From: Neopestalotiopsis rosae
Lineage: Eukaryota > Ascomycota > Sordariomycetes > Amphisphaeriales > Sporocadaceae
Direction of reading: 5' to 3'
Assembly: GCA_023078685.1 (NCBI GenBank)
Contig: JALGAS010000005.1
Span: 3,162,001-3,226,000, forward strand
DNA: 64,000 nucleotides
In this document: piece after piece, positions 12,660 through 23,011 of the stretch
Layout of the letters: every line of letters begins with the position of its first letter
Numbering within the stretch: the stretch's first letter is position 1
Translations under genes and position numbers: made by a program
The notes under the pieces: model-generated
Database searches by the model: none
Seen by the model: the letters and a program-made list of their open reading frames with translations, nothing else
Told to the model about the DNA's origin: nothing

Positions 12660-14430
12660 TATGTTGTGTGTTGTCTTTGGACAATTGGTCAGGTAGACAA
12701 GAGAGGGTGTTTGGCTTTTATGAGGAGATGACCTTGTGGTTTGTTGGAAGGAGTACGAGGTTGGAATGTATCACTTTTTCAAAACATCGAACTTGGGGAA
12801 GAGGGGGGTGACACGGGTTATATGGCTGGCAGGTTTCAATTGTTCTCCAAGGTCAAAATTCTATGTGTCTCTTTTCCCATCACGTAACAAGCATCTGTGA
12901 CATGCATCAATAGCACACACGGAATACATCACGGTTCCATAGCGTGACACACAATGGGCTGGGCCCAGCCTCTCGTCCCTCTCTCTGTTTCCTGAAGGTT
13001 CCGAGAAACAAGCTCCATTGTGACCACGGGGGGTCGAACCACTGGGCATAACTGTGACGTTTTTTTCGTTGGCTTGACTTGTCCCGCGAAACAACACAAA
13101 AAAGTAAACGAAGACAAGGTATACTTGCATGACGTCAACTTGTAATGGACTATTTTAATGCGGGGAAAGAGAGGGAGGAACTCTCCGGCCCTGTCTGCCC
13201 AGGTCCATGCTCCAGAGTCCAGGCTTCAAAGCAGGAGCTTGGGCCTTTTGCGCGCAGGCCGAGGGAGCTGGAGCACAATATCAGCTGCTGCTCTTACAGT
13301 GTTCTGCAGCAGTCTGGCCCGCCCAGGAGAGCTTACAGCGGGACCCATTTCCGCTCTAATTAGCGCCCGAGGTTCCCAAAGATCTGGGTGCAGATGCGCA
13401 CTGTCAATTTCCTTGAAATGCTGATCGATCGCAAGACCCAGAAAAAAACAAAATCCCAGCTCTTGAGGACTGCAATTTTGGAGGGAAGGCAAGCTCGCAA
13501 TCATTACATCATTGACACCATTGTCAAACAGTGCAGAAGGCATCGTGTACTCCTTCTTTCAGTTTTCAACCGTGTCCTAATTGTGCAGCCCTCAATTCTT
13601 GAGATACTTATTATTTCCCTTGCTCCATTTAGCCAATTTCCATACATTTGTATCGTCAAACCTACGCTATGTAGAAGCTGAGACTTGAAGCACACTGGTC
13701 TCTTTCACGCGTCCGGACATCCGCTTACATTTCAGTGATTTTTCTCTTCACAATTCATATTTCATACAAACACCTGAATGAACAAAGAAATATACGCTCT
13801 ATTCATTGCTGAGTCGTTCAGCTACTGTCTACCCTCTTTACCTGCGTTCCAGGACTGAGAACACTTCATTTATCTTAGCTACAATAATGACCGCCCAGCA
13901 GCTCAATACAGCTAGAAGCCTATGCACGCGCACACGGAACTATAGCTTATTTCATCTCTAGCCGCCTCCGTCATCGTCATAGTCAACAGCATAGCAAGCT
14001 ACCTGGAAAATTTAGCGGCTTGTTCCAGCCAGAGCTGAGAGATAGCACACAGACGCAGCTGGACTGCTTTGCCAAACCCCCCCTTTTCTCCATAGTATTG
14101 TTTACTCAATTCTTGCGTCTCTTATAATAGTTTTCCATCTCAAATCGAGTGTGACCTCGCTTCCCTTTCCATGTTTCTGAGCTAGGAGCTAGTGGCTAGC
14201 ACGAAGGCGCGCGGAGCTTCAGGTCAGCCCTTCGCTGTTCGCGCCTTTCACTTATACTTGCAACTGTCGAGCTAAAGCCGTTTGGCCAATGTTCCTAGGT
14301 TAGCCTAAAGTTGCCAAATTCTCGGGCTGAACGGACAGCTGGAGCTCGCGGATTAGGCATGCTCGAAAGTCCCCCTGTCTGTTCTCTGCTTGAGTCTGCA
14401 GGGTAGTGTTTTGAAACGGATTGCTACAAG
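12660..14430. other. Intergenic, 1.8 kb
   Basis: Divergent promoter region between the LEA-like gene (minus) and the DysF gene (plus). Short ORFs without coding features only. I see no RNA gene. Confidence 0.6.
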
Positions 14431-15993
14431 ATGCCGAAGGTTCGATCCTCTCGCCGCGTAGCGCCGCTTAAGGAGTCCGACATCGACCATGAGATCAACC
14501 TCATCGATCACTCGACTTCAAGTCACGGCACCCCGGCCCGGGCCCCCACGCCGAGTCCGCAAGAGGATGGCGACACGACAGTCGATCAGTCTGCTCTGAC
14601 CTCCGACAGCGAGCGCCCTCTCCGAGCCAATGCTGCGCCAATATCCACGAGCGAAGAGGGAGGCTCCGAGCACGGAGATGTCCAGAATGGACACGCATCT
14701 CACGAAAGCGCCGAGGAAAATGGTGAATTAGAGATACCGCCTACGCCTTCTGTCCAGCCGCCCACGCCTGCTGCCGAGGAACCCAGACCCAACGGGTCAT
14801 CACAAGACGCCCATCCCGTGAACGGGAATCGCGTCTCCAGAGTCCCGTCCTCAAAATCAGCCAAGAGGCAATCTCGCCGCCCCAAATCGCCGCAAAAGGA
14901 AATCGACATCCTTTACGAGAACGAGCGAGGCGGCTTTCTGTGCGGCATTCCGCTCTTCTCGGGCGCGGCCTTGGGCAATCTCGATCCATCCCCGTGGACC
15001 AACGCGGCGCACAAGACGTCGCCCACGGACATCAAGACGGCGCAGGTGCCGGACCCCAGCTGGGAGTGGGCGTGGCCGAGCTGGCATGTCAACAAGGACG
15101 ATAAGATCGAGACCGATAAGGAGGGCTGGGAGTATAGCTTCATGTTTAGCAAAAAGTTTAGCTGGCACGGGCCCAGGTGGTATAACAGCTTTGTCCGGCG
15201 GAGGGCTTGGATCCGGCAACGCATGAAGAAGGACACGGACTTGCCGTCCAGTGACCCGCACCTGCTGAACCCCGAATATTTTACAGTGGGCGCGGCGTCT
15301 CCAGCAAAGAGCGGATCCCTCCGGGGCAGCAGTAGCCTGGGCGGTGGAGCGAGCAGCAACAGGACGAGCGTCATCATTGACGAGGACGAGGCACTCGAGG
15401 CCAAGATTGAGATTCAGACCATTGACCACTTGATGGAGCTGCTGAGGAAACTCAGGATTGACCGGGAGAAGTTGGATGCCATACAAAATTACGTTGAGCA
15501 CAGCACGGATGGTCTGGCCCACCTGCAGGATCATATGCACGAAATCATGTCCATATTCGTATTCCAGGCAAGCCGGAAACTTTTGTTGACGAGAATGATG
15601 GAGCTTTATGATGGCTACACATACCAGAAACAGCAGTCATCGCCCTCGGAGGAGACCAAGTCGGAGCCTGAGCCTCCCACGGTACGACTGCAGTCCCAAG
15701 AACAAGAAGCAGTGGACGGACCATCTCAAACGCAAGCCAATCCGAGCATACCCAAAGAGCCCGAGACAGAAGACGAGAGGGTCAAGCTGGAGGAGAAGGC
15801 CAAACACCTGGCCGACGCAATCAAACACGCCGACGAGGAAGTCCGCCGCCTCGAGTATTGGAGCGACGTCAAGGACATGGCCGAGGGAGGAGTCTCGGGC
15901 GGCGCCGTTGCTGACGAGAAGGGATGGCAAGACGGCTGGGACGGCATCGACCGAAGTGGTGGCCTAGGCGCCAACAAGGAGGACCTCCCATAA
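14431..15993 (+). CDS. Peroxin/dysferlin (DysF) domain protein, Mug65/Spo73 type
   Basis: A single exon of 520 aa. Residues 1-150 are disordered and rich in Ser, Pro and Glu. The DysF N part starts at about 158 (LYENERGGFLCGIPLFSG, then LDPSPWTN) and the DysF C part runs to about 262, with the diagnostic Trp/Arg pattern WEWAWPSWHVN at 211, GWEYSFMFSKKFSW and VRRRAWIRQR. The C-terminal third is a coiled-coil-like region (KAKHLADAIKHADEEVRRLE). Peroxins Pex30-32 carry membrane segments before DysF; none is visible here, so this fits the soluble Spo73/Mug65 branch, which in yeasts acts in prospore-membrane formation. A role in lipid-bearing membrane growth or sporulation is inferred from that family only. 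Confidence 0.85.
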   Translation: MPKVRSSRRVAPLKESDIDHEINLIDHSTSSHGTPARAPTPSPQEDGDTTVDQSALTSDSERPLRANAAPISTSEEGGSEHGDVQNGHASHESAEENGELEIPPTPSVQPPTPAAEEPRPNGSSQDAHPVNGNRVSRVPSSKSAKRQSRRPKSPQKEIDILYENERGGFLCGIPLFSGAALGNLDPSPWTNAAHKTSPTDIKTAQVPDPSWEWAWPSWHVNKDDKIETDKEGWEYSFMFSKKFSWHGPRWYNSFVRRRAWIRQRMKKDTDLPSSDPHLLNPEYFTVGAASPAKSGSLRGSSSLGGGASSNRTSVIIDEDEALEAKIEIQTIDHLMELLRKLRIDREKLDAIQNYVEHSTDGLAHLQDHMHEIMSIFVFQASRKLLLTRMMELYDGYTYQKQQSSPSEETKSEPEPPTVRLQSQEQEAVDGPSQTQANPSIPKEPETEDERVKLEEKAKHLADAIKHADEEVRRLEYWSDVKDMAEGGVSGGAVADEKGWQDGWDGIDRSGGLGANKEDLP

Positions 15994-16566
15994 TGTGATT
16001 TACAGTAGTGAATCACCAAGAGAGAGAGAGAGAAAGACCGCATTGTGCCGGACAGGAACAAGACCATTATAGCATCACATGATGCAAAGAGGTATATCCC
16101 TCATTTTACCCTCAGCAGAAAAAGCGCCATTACCTCGATTACGAGAAGGAGAGAAGCTTGGGTTCGATAGCCGATGGTACACGGAATTATATACCCCCAG
16201 GAAACTATACATAAACGACAAAGGTCCAAGGAATCGGGCAGGCGGAAATTCGAGTTTCTGTTTGCATTTATATATTCAGCGTGGGAAAGCATGCAAATGA
16301 CGGCGTCACGGAGTAGATTAATAGTCCGCATAATTTATCGAAAGCATAATCAAGCATTTTACATGGACTTTCTTTTTATTTTATTTTATTTTATTTTTAT
16401 TTTTTACTATAGTGTCAGCTGCAGATAGGTTCAACATCGAGCAAACCTGTGTAAAAGTGCTATATGAACAGGAGGCAATGGACTTTGTGTCACATGATAT
16501 TCGAAAATGCTCTTTTACAATTTGTATTTCATGTATAGCTATATCGTATGTGCTTTGACAAACTAT
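15994..16566. other. Convergent 3' flanks with microsatellites
   Basis: The interval between the DysF gene (plus) and dug1 (minus) holds an AG run near 16018-16036 and a TTTTA array at 16373-16406. No gene is seen. Confidence 0.65.
16373..16406. repeat. TTTTA-type pentanucleotide microsatellite
   Basis: About five imperfect TTTTA units form a T-rich tract in the convergent 3' flanks. Confidence 0.85.
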
Positions 16567-18246
16567 TTAAGCCTGCTCCTCCTCAGCAACGTAGTGCAAA
16601 TAGGCACCGAGCAACTTGATACCCTCAATGTAGTTCCTCTTGTCCAGCTTCTCGTTAATGGAGTGAGCACCGTCGGTAGAGCTTCCCATGGGCAGCAGCA
16701 GCACATTCTTTCCAGTGGCCTGCTCAAAGGTCAAGGTGACGGGAATGGAGCCTCCCTCGCGAGTGTAATCAGGCTTGACGCCCCAGACCCTCTCGACGGC
16801 CTTGTCGGCAGCGCGGAAGTTCCAGTGGTTGGGGCTAGCAACCCACCACTTGCCGGTATGTTGTGCGTACACCTTGAGGGTGTTCTTGGAGCCCAGCTTG
16901 GCAAAGACCTCCTTGACGTACTTGTACACGGCCTCGTTGGTCTGCTCAATCTCCATGTTGGGCACGGTACGGATCGAAAACTTGCCAATGACCTTTGCAG
17001 GAATGACAGTCTTGGCTCCGGGGGCGGAGAAGGCACCCTCAACACCGTGGACCGAGAGGGATGGGTATCTCCAGCGGGCCATGAGGGTGGGCTTCTTGTC
17101 CTCGAAAATGGTGGTTTTGGAGCCAAGGGACTCGTGCAAGTTGTCCATGGTGAAGCTAATGTTATCATATAGGCCCTCTTCCTCGGAAGTGACGGGGGCA
17201 ACCTGGTCCATAATGCCGGGGATCTGGATCTTGCCGTGGGTGTCAACTAAGCTGCCCAGCACTCGGACGAGATCCGTCATGGGCTCTTGTGCAGTTCCGC
17301 CAAAGACACCAGAGTGCAAGTCGGCACCGGGTCCCGAGATCTCGACGCTGTAGTAGTTGCATCCACGCAGACCATAGGTCAGACACGGCTTCTCCGTTCC
17401 TAGCCAGTAGTTGTCCGAGATACAGACGGCCTCGGCGTCCTTGAAGTAGCCCTTGCCCTCCTTCTCAATGAGTTCGTCCAAACCTTCGGAGCCGTACTCC
17501 TCCATACCCTCAAAGCACATGAGCAGGTTGACCGGGAAGTCGACACCAGCCTTTTGGTGAGCCTCAATGGCGTTCAACCAACCCAGCACTGGTCCCTTGT
17601 CGTCGGTGGAACCACGGCCAAACATGCGACCATCCTCGCCAACGGTCAGGGTAAAGGGCTCCGTGGCCCAGCCGTCGCTCTTCTCAGCGGGCTGAACATC
17701 GTAGTGTCCGTATACCAGAATCGTACGCTTGCTCTTGTCCTCTCCGTACCTGGCCAGAATGACGGGCGGCAGGTCTAGTTGAGGCTGGTCGGGCTGCTTG
17801 CCGAGCGGGCGCAGCTCGACGGTGGCGCCGAGGGACTTGAGCTCGGCGGCGAGCCACTCGCCCATGCGGACGACGTCGGGGCGGCGGGCGGCATCAGCGG
17901 ATATGGAAGGGATGGCAACAGCCTTGGCGAGACGGTCGATGAAGTGGTCCGACAGCTTGTCGACCTGGGAGAAGTAGCCGTCGAGTTGGGGCGCCATCTT
18001 TCGAGCTTGGTGGGCTTGAATGGAGGGGGTAAGATACGTTCTTCTCTGGGTTCTTGGGAAGGAAGCTCGAAGTAAGGAAGGGCAGAACCGAGATGTTGAA
18101 GAAGGGATAATAGAAGAAGAAGATGAAAAAGACACAGATGTCCTACAACCCGGGTAATACGAGATAGTAGGAGTGGATATGGCGCAAGCAATGGAAGACT
18201 TGGGTGATGTCCGACTTGTAAGTCGTGCAATTAATGTGCGGGGCAT
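16567..18246 (-). CDS. DUG1: Cys-Gly metallodipeptidase Dug1 (M20, CNDP-like) with N-terminal extension
   Basis: A Zn-dependent M20 peptidase that splits Cys-Gly in glutathione turnover. The single-exon frame is 559 aa. Metal and catalytic motifs are intact: YGHYDVQP (H181), STDDKG (D215/216), EGMEEYGSEG (E249/E250), ISDN, and STDGAHS near the C-terminus. The catalytic protein aligns from Met84 (17997; MAPQLDGYF), which would give 476 aa, close to yeast Dug1. The first 83 residues contain no Asp or Glu, many Arg and Ser, and a RRTYLTPS stretch, so they read as a mitochondrial presequence. Two products from two starts are therefore plausible; both ATGs are in frame and uninterrupted. The gene lies convergent to the DysF gene and divergent to prp1. 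Confidence 0.95.
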   Translation of the reverse strand: MPRTLIARLTSRTSPKSSIACAISTPTISYYPGCRTSVSFSSSSSIIPSSTSRFCPSLLRASFPRTQRRTYLTPSIQAHQARKMAPQLDGYFSQVDKLSDHFIDRLAKAVAIPSISADAARRPDVVRMGEWLAAELKSLGATVELRPLGKQPDQPQLDLPPVILARYGEDKSKRTILVYGHYDVQPAEKSDGWATEPFTLTVGEDGRMFGRGSTDDKGPVLGWLNAIEAHQKAGVDFPVNLLMCFEGMEEYGSEGLDELIEKEGKGYFKDAEAVCISDNYWLGTEKPCLTYGLRGCNYYSVEISGPGADLHSGVFGGTAQEPMTDLVRVLGSLVDTHGKIQIPGIMDQVAPVTSEEEGLYDNISFTMDNLHESLGSKTTIFEDKKPTLMARWRYPSLSVHGVEGAFSAPGAKTVIPAKVIGKFSIRTVPNMEIEQTNEAVYKYVKEVFAKLGSKNTLKVYAQHTGKWWVASPNHWNFRAADKAVERVWGVKPDYTREGGSIPVTLTFEQATGKNVLLLPMGSSTDGAHSINEKLDKRNYIEGIKLLGAYLHYVAEEEQA

Positions 18247-19054
18247 CTGGGTGATAAGGTAAGGTAATAAGTCAAGTATAATGGAGGGGTTTGTTCAATT
18301 AGACAGCTTCTATTCGCGAACGCTGGGGAAGGGGTGAGGGGTCTGGCCGCTGGGTAAGCTTTCCGCAAGGTCTCGTCTTGGCCGATTCTAGTGGTATGTC
18401 GCACCTGCAAGTCAATAGAATGTGCTGCTGATCGCTGTAGCGAGGAGAACGCAACGGCTATTCGAGGCTCGATCCGGGTCGCATCGCCTCTAGAGCAGAA
18501 AACTTTCAAGACGATCACTCCAGAGCTTTGGCGCCTGCCGCTTAGGGAAGCTCGCGCGTGCTTTTGGCGGAGCTGGAGAGGACCCTTTCGGGGTGCGGAG
18601 GGGCCCGGCGTCAGAAGAGCTTCTTGCCAAGCATTGTGCTGTGAGCAGCTTGATGGCTGGCTCAGGTACCCTGAAGGGCCGCTAATGTTGCGTACCTAGG
18701 TACCTAGCCAAGGTCGCTAAACAGCTAGGCAGTGGCTCATACTTGAGGTGTTGTAAGGCTGTTCAGCCACAAATTCTCCACTGTATTTCTCAGTAGGCAG
18801 GCATGACATGGGAAGCTCCAGATCCAATATCAACAATATATCTTTTTTTTTGACTATTTCGCCGGAACAGCGCAACCTCGTCCATCAACACTTGCCTCGG
18901 CCGCCGGGCAAGACTTGGTCGTTATAACACCTCGAATATCAATCTTTCGGTTTGAGCGCCTTTCGATTGAATCTGAAGATCCATCAACTCTGAATCACAG
19001 CCGGCGCATTTGGTCATCTAGCAGTCGCGCAGAGTGCGCACAGGAAGCAACAAG
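18247..19054. other. Divergent promoter region dug1/prp1
   Basis: An 808-bp interval containing the near-palindrome GTACCTAGGTACCTAGCC at 18692-18709 and a T-rich tract near 18841. No gene is seen. Confidence 0.6.
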
Positions 19055-21970
19055 ATGACGACTCGACGAGATTTCCTCAACATGCCTGCGCCCGAGAACT
19101 ACGTAGCTGGTCTCGGGCGTGGTGCCACTGGCTTCACCACTCGCTCAGATTTGGGCCCAGCGCGTGAGGGTCCTTCAGAAGACCAGATCAAGGAGGCCCT
19201 GGCCAAGAGAGCTGCCGCCTTGGGTTTCGGCGACGCTGCAGGTGCGAAGAAAGGCGATGACGACGACAATGACGAGGCCGAGAGATATCAAGACCCAGAT
19301 AATGAGGTCGGCTTGTTTGCTGGCGGTGTCTACGACAAGGATGATGATGAGGCCGACCGTATTTACCGTGAGGTCGACGAGAAGATGGACAGAAGGCGGA
19401 AAATAAGAAGGTTAGTCTCCTCCCTTTCCCACCACACATATCAGTACTTCACCTGCCCTATTCCCCTCATATATCTTGCTTTCCACAACTGGTTTACCAT
19501 TTATCCCAAGATAGATGTACAAGTTACCGACCATATTTCGAATAGGGAGGCTCGCGAGAAAGCGGAACGAGAAGAATACGAACGCAACAATCCTAAAATC
19601 CAGCAACAATTTGTCGATCTTAAACGCGCTCTTGGGGCTGTCACGGACGATGAATGGGCAAATCTGCCCGAGGTCGGAGATCTTACTGGCAAGAACCGGC
19701 GAGCCAGAGAAGCTAGGAGGCAGAGGTTCTATGCCGTACCAGACAGCGTCCTAGCAGCTGCCAGCACTGCTGGAGAACTCGGATCGACAGTCGCAGATGG
19801 TGCCGATACCTCGACAAGCGATGGCCAGGATGGCACCATGACGAATTTTGCCAAGATTGGAGAAGCCCGAGACAAGGTCCTCCAGGTGCGCCTCGACCAG
19901 GCATCAGAGTCTGGAGCATCTGGAAGCTCTACGAGTATCGATCCCAAAGGCTATCTTACAAGTCTTGCCAAGTCATCATTACCTGAAGGCGCGCCCCAAG
20001 TCAGCGATGTTAATCGTGTACGAGAGCTGTTGGACTCTGTCATCAAGACGAATCCTACCAATGGTCCTGGTTGGATCGCTGCAGCGAGATTGGAAGAGCT
20101 AGCTGGAAAGATTGTTGCAGCAAGAAATCTAATTGCGCGCGGATGCAAGCAGTGTCCCAAGAACGAGGACGTCTGGTTAGAGAGCATTCGTCTCAACGAC
20201 AAGCACAATGCCAAGATCATTGCAGCGCAGGCCATTCAGCAAAATAACCGTTCCGTCAGGTTGTGGGTAGAGGCGATGAAGCTGGAAACCGACAGCAGAA
20301 GCAAGAAGCGAGTCATTCGACATGCTCTCGACCATATTCCTGAGTCGGAGGCTCTGTGGAAGGAGGCCGTAAACCTCGAGGAAGATGAAGAAGACGCCCG
20401 ACTCCTTCTTGCCAAGGCTACCGAGCTGATCCCCTTATCCGTCGACCTGTGGCTAGCTTTAGCAAGACTCGAGACCCCGGAAAACGCCCAAAAAGTGCTG
20501 AACAGGGCTCGAAAGAGCTGTCCTACCTCTCACGAAATCTGGATTGCAGCTGCAAGATTACAGGAGCAACTTGGAAATGCGCACAAGCTCAACGTCATGA
20601 AGCGTGCTGTCCAGGTTCTGGCCAAGGAATCAGCGATGCCAAAACGTGAAGAGTGGATCACAGAAGCAGAGAAGTGCGAAGAAGAAGGTGCCGACATCAC
20701 CTGCGGTCTCATCATCCAAGAGACACTTGGCTGGGGCCTGGACGAAGACGATGATCGGAAAGATACGTGGATAGAAGATGCCCGCGGCAGTGTCAACAGG
20801 GGCAAATATGTGACCGCGCGTGCGATTTATGCGTATGCTCTTCGTGTCTTCCCTACCAGCAAGACCCTCTGGCTGGCTGCGGCAGATCTAGAGCGTAATC
20901 ATGGAAGCAAGGACGAGCTATGGCAAGTCCTTGAAAAGGCTGTCAATGCTTGCCCAAGATCGGAAGTGCTGTGGATGATGCTGGCCAAGGAGAAATGGCA
21001 AGCAGGTGAGATCGACAATGCTCGTCGCGTTCTTGGTCGCGCCTTCAAGCAGAACCCGAACAACGAAGACATCTGGTTGGCAGCTGTGAAGTTGGAAGCC
21101 GAGAACGGGCAAGTCGACCAGGCACGCAAGCTATTGGAGACAGCCCGAGGCGAAGCTCCCACAGATCGTGTTTGGATGAAGTCTGCTGCTTTTGAGAGAA
21201 CGCTTGGTAACACCGAAGTCGCCCTGGATCTCGTCAATCAGGCGTTACAACACTTCCCAGCATTCGCCAAATTGTGGATGATGAAGGGTCAAATATACGA
21301 CATCGACCTCGACAAGCCTCTACAGGCTCGTGAGGCGTACGCCACTGGTGTAAAGGCGTGCCCCAAATCCGTGCCGCTCTGGTTGCTGTATTCGAGACTG
21401 GAAGAGAAGCTGGGACAGCTTCCCAAAGCCAGATCCGTGCTGGACCGGGCAAGATTGGCCGTTCCCAAAAATGCAGAACTCTGGTGTGAGTCAGTCCGCA
21501 TCGAGCGCCGCGCGGGCAACAACAAACAGGCAGAGACATTGATGGAACGCGCTCTGCGCGATGTACCCAAGCCTTCCCAAGGACCTCTTTGGTCTGAGAA
21601 GATTTGGCACTTGACGGCGCGACCTCAGCGAAAACCACGTGCTCTGGAGGCAATCAAGGAAGTAGATAATGACCCAACTCTTCTTGTAGCAGTGGCACGC
21701 ATATTCTGGGGTGAGAGAAAGCTGGACAAGGCACAGAACTGGTTTGAAAAGGCACTCGTCCGAGACCCGGAGCTGGGCGATACCTGGGCATGGTATTACA
21801 AATTCTTGGTCGAACACGGAACCGAGGAGAAGCGGGCAGAGGTCGTATCCAAATGCATCAGTGTCGAGCCGAGATACGGAGAGACGTGGACGAGCATTGC
21901 CAAGAGTCCAAAGAACACCAGGAAGGGCGCCGAGGAGGTATTGAAATTGGTTGCCGCTCAGCTGAGCTAG
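19055..21970 (+). CDS. prp1: Pre-mRNA splicing factor Prp1/Prp6 (U4/U6.U5 tri-snRNP)
   Basis: A HAT/TPR-repeat protein bridging U5 and U4/U6 snRNPs. Two exons, 19055-19410 and 19546-21970, give 926 aa. The N-terminus (FLNMPAPENYVAGLGRGATG) is the PRP1_N domain with the usual basic/acidic stretch; the HAT-repeat array begins near residue 280 and runs to the end (repeated W-x-x-A/S-x-R/K-L-E signatures such as VWLESIRL, LWVEAMKLE, LWLALARLE, IWIAAARLQ). The 135-nt intron (GTTAGT to ATAG) is a multiple of three and has no stop in frame, so an intron-retaining reading gives one long ORF. I removed it because joining restores KIRR/EAREKAER, the family sequence, and the insert is hydrophobic. ATG 19055 is chosen; the frame upstream has only a GTG. 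Confidence 0.95.
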   Translation: MTTRRDFLNMPAPENYVAGLGRGATGFTTRSDLGPAREGPSEDQIKEALAKRAAALGFGDAAGAKKGDDDDNDEAERYQDPDNEVGLFAGGVYDKDDDEADRIYREVDEKMDRRRKIRRLVSSLSHHTYQYFTCPIPLIYLAFHNWFTIYPKIDVQVTDHISNREAREKAEREEYERNNPKIQQQFVDLKRALGAVTDDEWANLPEVGDLTGKNRRAREARRQRFYAVPDSVLAAASTAGELGSTVADGADTSTSDGQDGTMTNFAKIGEARDKVLQVRLDQASESGASGSSTSIDPKGYLTSLAKSSLPEGAPQVSDVNRVRELLDSVIKTNPTNGPGWIAAARLEELAGKIVAARNLIARGCKQCPKNEDVWLESIRLNDKHNAKIIAAQAIQQNNRSVRLWVEAMKLETDSRSKKRVIRHALDHIPESEALWKEAVNLEEDEEDARLLLAKATELIPLSVDLWLALARLETPENAQKVLNRARKSCPTSHEIWIAAARLQEQLGNAHKLNVMKRAVQVLAKESAMPKREEWITEAEKCEEEGADITCGLIIQETLGWGLDEDDDRKDTWIEDARGSVNRGKYVTARAIYAYALRVFPTSKTLWLAAADLERNHGSKDELWQVLEKAVNACPRSEVLWMMLAKEKWQAGEIDNARRVLGRAFKQNPNNEDIWLAAVKLEAENGQVDQARKLLETARGEAPTDRVWMKSAAFERTLGNTEVALDLVNQALQHFPAFAKLWMMKGQIYDIDLDKPLQAREAYATGVKACPKSVPLWLLYSRLEEKLGQLPKARSVLDRARLAVPKNAELWCESVRIERRAGNNKQAETLMERALRDVPKPSQGPLWSEKIWHLTARPQRKPRALEAIKEVDNDPTLLVAVARIFWGERKLDKAQNWFEKALVRDPELGDTWAWYYKFLVEHGTEEKRAEVVSKCISVEPRYGETWTSIAKSPKNTRKGAEEVLKLVAAQLS

Positions 21971-23011
21971 ACAAGGTATTCTTTAAGAGATGTAAACCAC
22001 TTCTTTTGATTTGGAATGCATTACTAGGATATAGTTATAGTCTATCTCAGTAACCTGGCATTTCTTGCGGGTTTTATGCTATGGACCACGCCATTGTAAT
22101 ATCCGAGAATCCCTCAACCTTCCTGCCACGAACCATACACAAGATATTTTCTGGCGTTCTGGTTCAATGGAGAAAATCCACCCCTGATGACACATGACAA
22201 CGTCTTTGTTAACTTGGCCGTCTGTATTCGTCAAGCTGTGGTGAGCTGAGCTATAATCAATTTTCTCTTTCCTTTCCTTTTCGCGGTCACCTGCCTGGCA
22301 TCACATGGGGACGTCTCCAACGCTTCCCACTCTTTGCCCGTTGCCTAGTTGGAAACATGCTGTATTGTCCATGTTCTATCACTAGGTATCCTCCTTGTAT
22401 GCAATCAGTGCCGATGCTTCTGCCAACGTGATGCGGCAGCCCCCATTAGTCCACGCATTGTCGACTTCATAAATCTAGCCGGGGTATCTCATGTTTTGTC
22501 GTTTCTCTTTCTTTCATGTCAAATCTAAATTCCTTCGGAATGTCACTCTCACGAACAGGGCCGGCTGGTTGGAGTGAGTAATAGACAAATATTTTTTCGT
22601 AATGTGATGATGATATGTTGGTCGGCCGTGTGGTCCCATTTTCTTCTTTTTCTCGCAAGAGTCCTTCCTGTAACCTAATGAACAATTACCCAGGCTGAAC
22701 ATCTTTGCCGAGTACCGCTTCGCGTCGCCCCCAGTTTCTGTTCTGTCTCCCGAGCTCTTGAATATGCTAATGAATATATTTCCCATCTTTGTCTTCCTAT
22801 CATGCAAATCATGCAAAAGAAAAAGAAGAAGAAAAAAAACCAAAATAAGCGAATTATCGTACTTAATCCAAACGCCCACCCCAGGCTCCAGTAAATGCCA
22901 TGCTTTGATCGCTCAATGTACAAGAATGTGGGAACAAGAAAAAAAAAACACAGTGTATGGGAGACGAATTGTTCCACAAAGGGAATGACGAGTCAGAGTC
23001 ACCCGCCCAGA
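21971..23011. other. Convergent 3' flanks of prp1 and vac7
   Basis: A 1-kb interval between prp1 (plus) and vac7 (minus). A-rich tracts occur at 22813-22840 and 22940-22950. No gene is seen. Confidence 0.6.

Noticed and set aside
14441..14457. B-box-like GGTTCGATCC
   Set aside because: It is the codons for the start of the DysF protein (MPKVRSSR), with no tRNA fold around it.
19034..19054. Upstream extension of Prp1 by seven residues
   Set aside because: The first codon there is GTG; the ATG at 19055 begins the conserved N-terminus.
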